From Elmis aenea (lineage: Eukaryota; Arthropoda; Insecta; Coleoptera; Elmidae): 64,000 nt of DNA. The translations under genes were made by a program, and so were the position numbers. Every line of letters starts with the position of its first letter. The stretch's first letter is position 1. Location: contig CANTFG010000195.1 of the NCBI GenBank assembly GCA_947652605.1, forward strand, positions 1-64,000. Direction: 5' to 3'. Shown in pieces: positions 63,701 to 64,000 of this stretch. The notes beneath the pieces were generated by a model, which saw only the letters and a list, made by a program, of their open reading frames with translations, was not told the origin of the DNA and ran no database searches.

Positions 63701-64000
63701 CTTTACATTACTACAATTGTTTTGCATATGTCTTTCAAAGAGCTGGTTTTAATTTTTAATAATTTCCTAAAAATACCGTGCTTTAGTTAATACATATGTT
63801 CCTTGAGCGAATATTTCGAAACAATTTCAATTATTGATTTGTATATCACAGGAACAGTTTATCCATCGCCTCTTTACATGAATACAATTGTTTTGCATAT
63901 GTCTTTCAATGAGCTGGTTTTAATTTTTAATAATTTCCTAAAAATACCGTGCTTTAGTTAATACATATGTTTCTTGAGCGACTATTTCGAAACAATTTTA
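60722..64000. repeat. Satellite C array continuing to the window edge, about 19 copies
   Basis: Same 171-bp monomer and orientation as before the transposon, resuming at the exact base where it was interrupted. The array is open at the right edge. One unit near 61505 lost two bases (gcatgtc for gcatatgtc). Subtypes here include ctgaac, caaaac and the tacattactac form. Confidence 0.97.

Noticed and set aside
22667..64000. CRISPR-like array
   Set aside because: Regular repeats without unique spacers; whole 171-bp units are tandem, which is a satellite.
22667..64000. CENP-B box in satellite C
   Set aside because: The best candidate (atttcgaaacaatttt) matches only the TTCG and one A of the motif and lacks the CGGG half.

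Overview
This window looks like AT-rich, repeat-dominated eukaryotic DNA, most likely from an insect. The reasons are one intronless-in-window secreted leucine-rich-repeat (LRR) gene with a splice acceptor just before its start codon, decayed non-LTR retrotransposon (LINE) pieces, a tRNA-derived SINE, nested hAT-type DNA transposons, and long nucleosome-length satellite arrays. The order cannot be fixed from the sequence alone. About 86% of the window is tandem repeat, and no bacterial-style operon or regulatory logic applies.

Layout: (1) 1-5580 is a 20-bp minisatellite of about 279 units that continues past the left edge. (2) 5581-6012 is a broken LINE reverse-transcriptase fragment that abuts it. 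(3) 7165-7913 is a short 174-bp tandem repeat. (4) 8472-8750 is a tRNA-derived SINE with a perfect 15-bp target-site duplication. (5) 8854-10422 is the only convincing intact protein gene: a secreted protein with about 17 LRRs. (6) 12008-12850, minus strand, is a second LINE fragment (FADD motif to C-terminus plus poly-A tail). (7) 13651-22666 is a composite array in which a ~160-bp satellite (A) and a ~141-bp satellite (B) alternate in seven A and six B blocks. (8) 22667-59379 and 60714-64000 are a 171-bp satellite (C), roughly 234 monomers with clear higher-order structure, including a 4,623-bp tandem segmental duplication. (9) 59380-60713 is a hAT-type transposon inserted in satellite C with an 8-bp duplication. 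It carries a decayed hAT dimerisation-domain remnant and is itself interrupted by a second, 482-bp hAT-like MITE with its own 8-bp duplication.

The region reads as a small gene island (about 5.6-13.6 kb, itself full of mobile-element debris) between a minisatellite and a large satellite block, as expected in heterochromatin or near a centromere or telomere. That location is an inference. The long open frames in the minisatellite and the 97-residue frames in satellite C are products of repeat composition, not genes. The most informative content is evolutionary: junction sequences shared by all A/B blocks, exact higher-order offsets in C, and a datable nest of two transposons inside a satellite.
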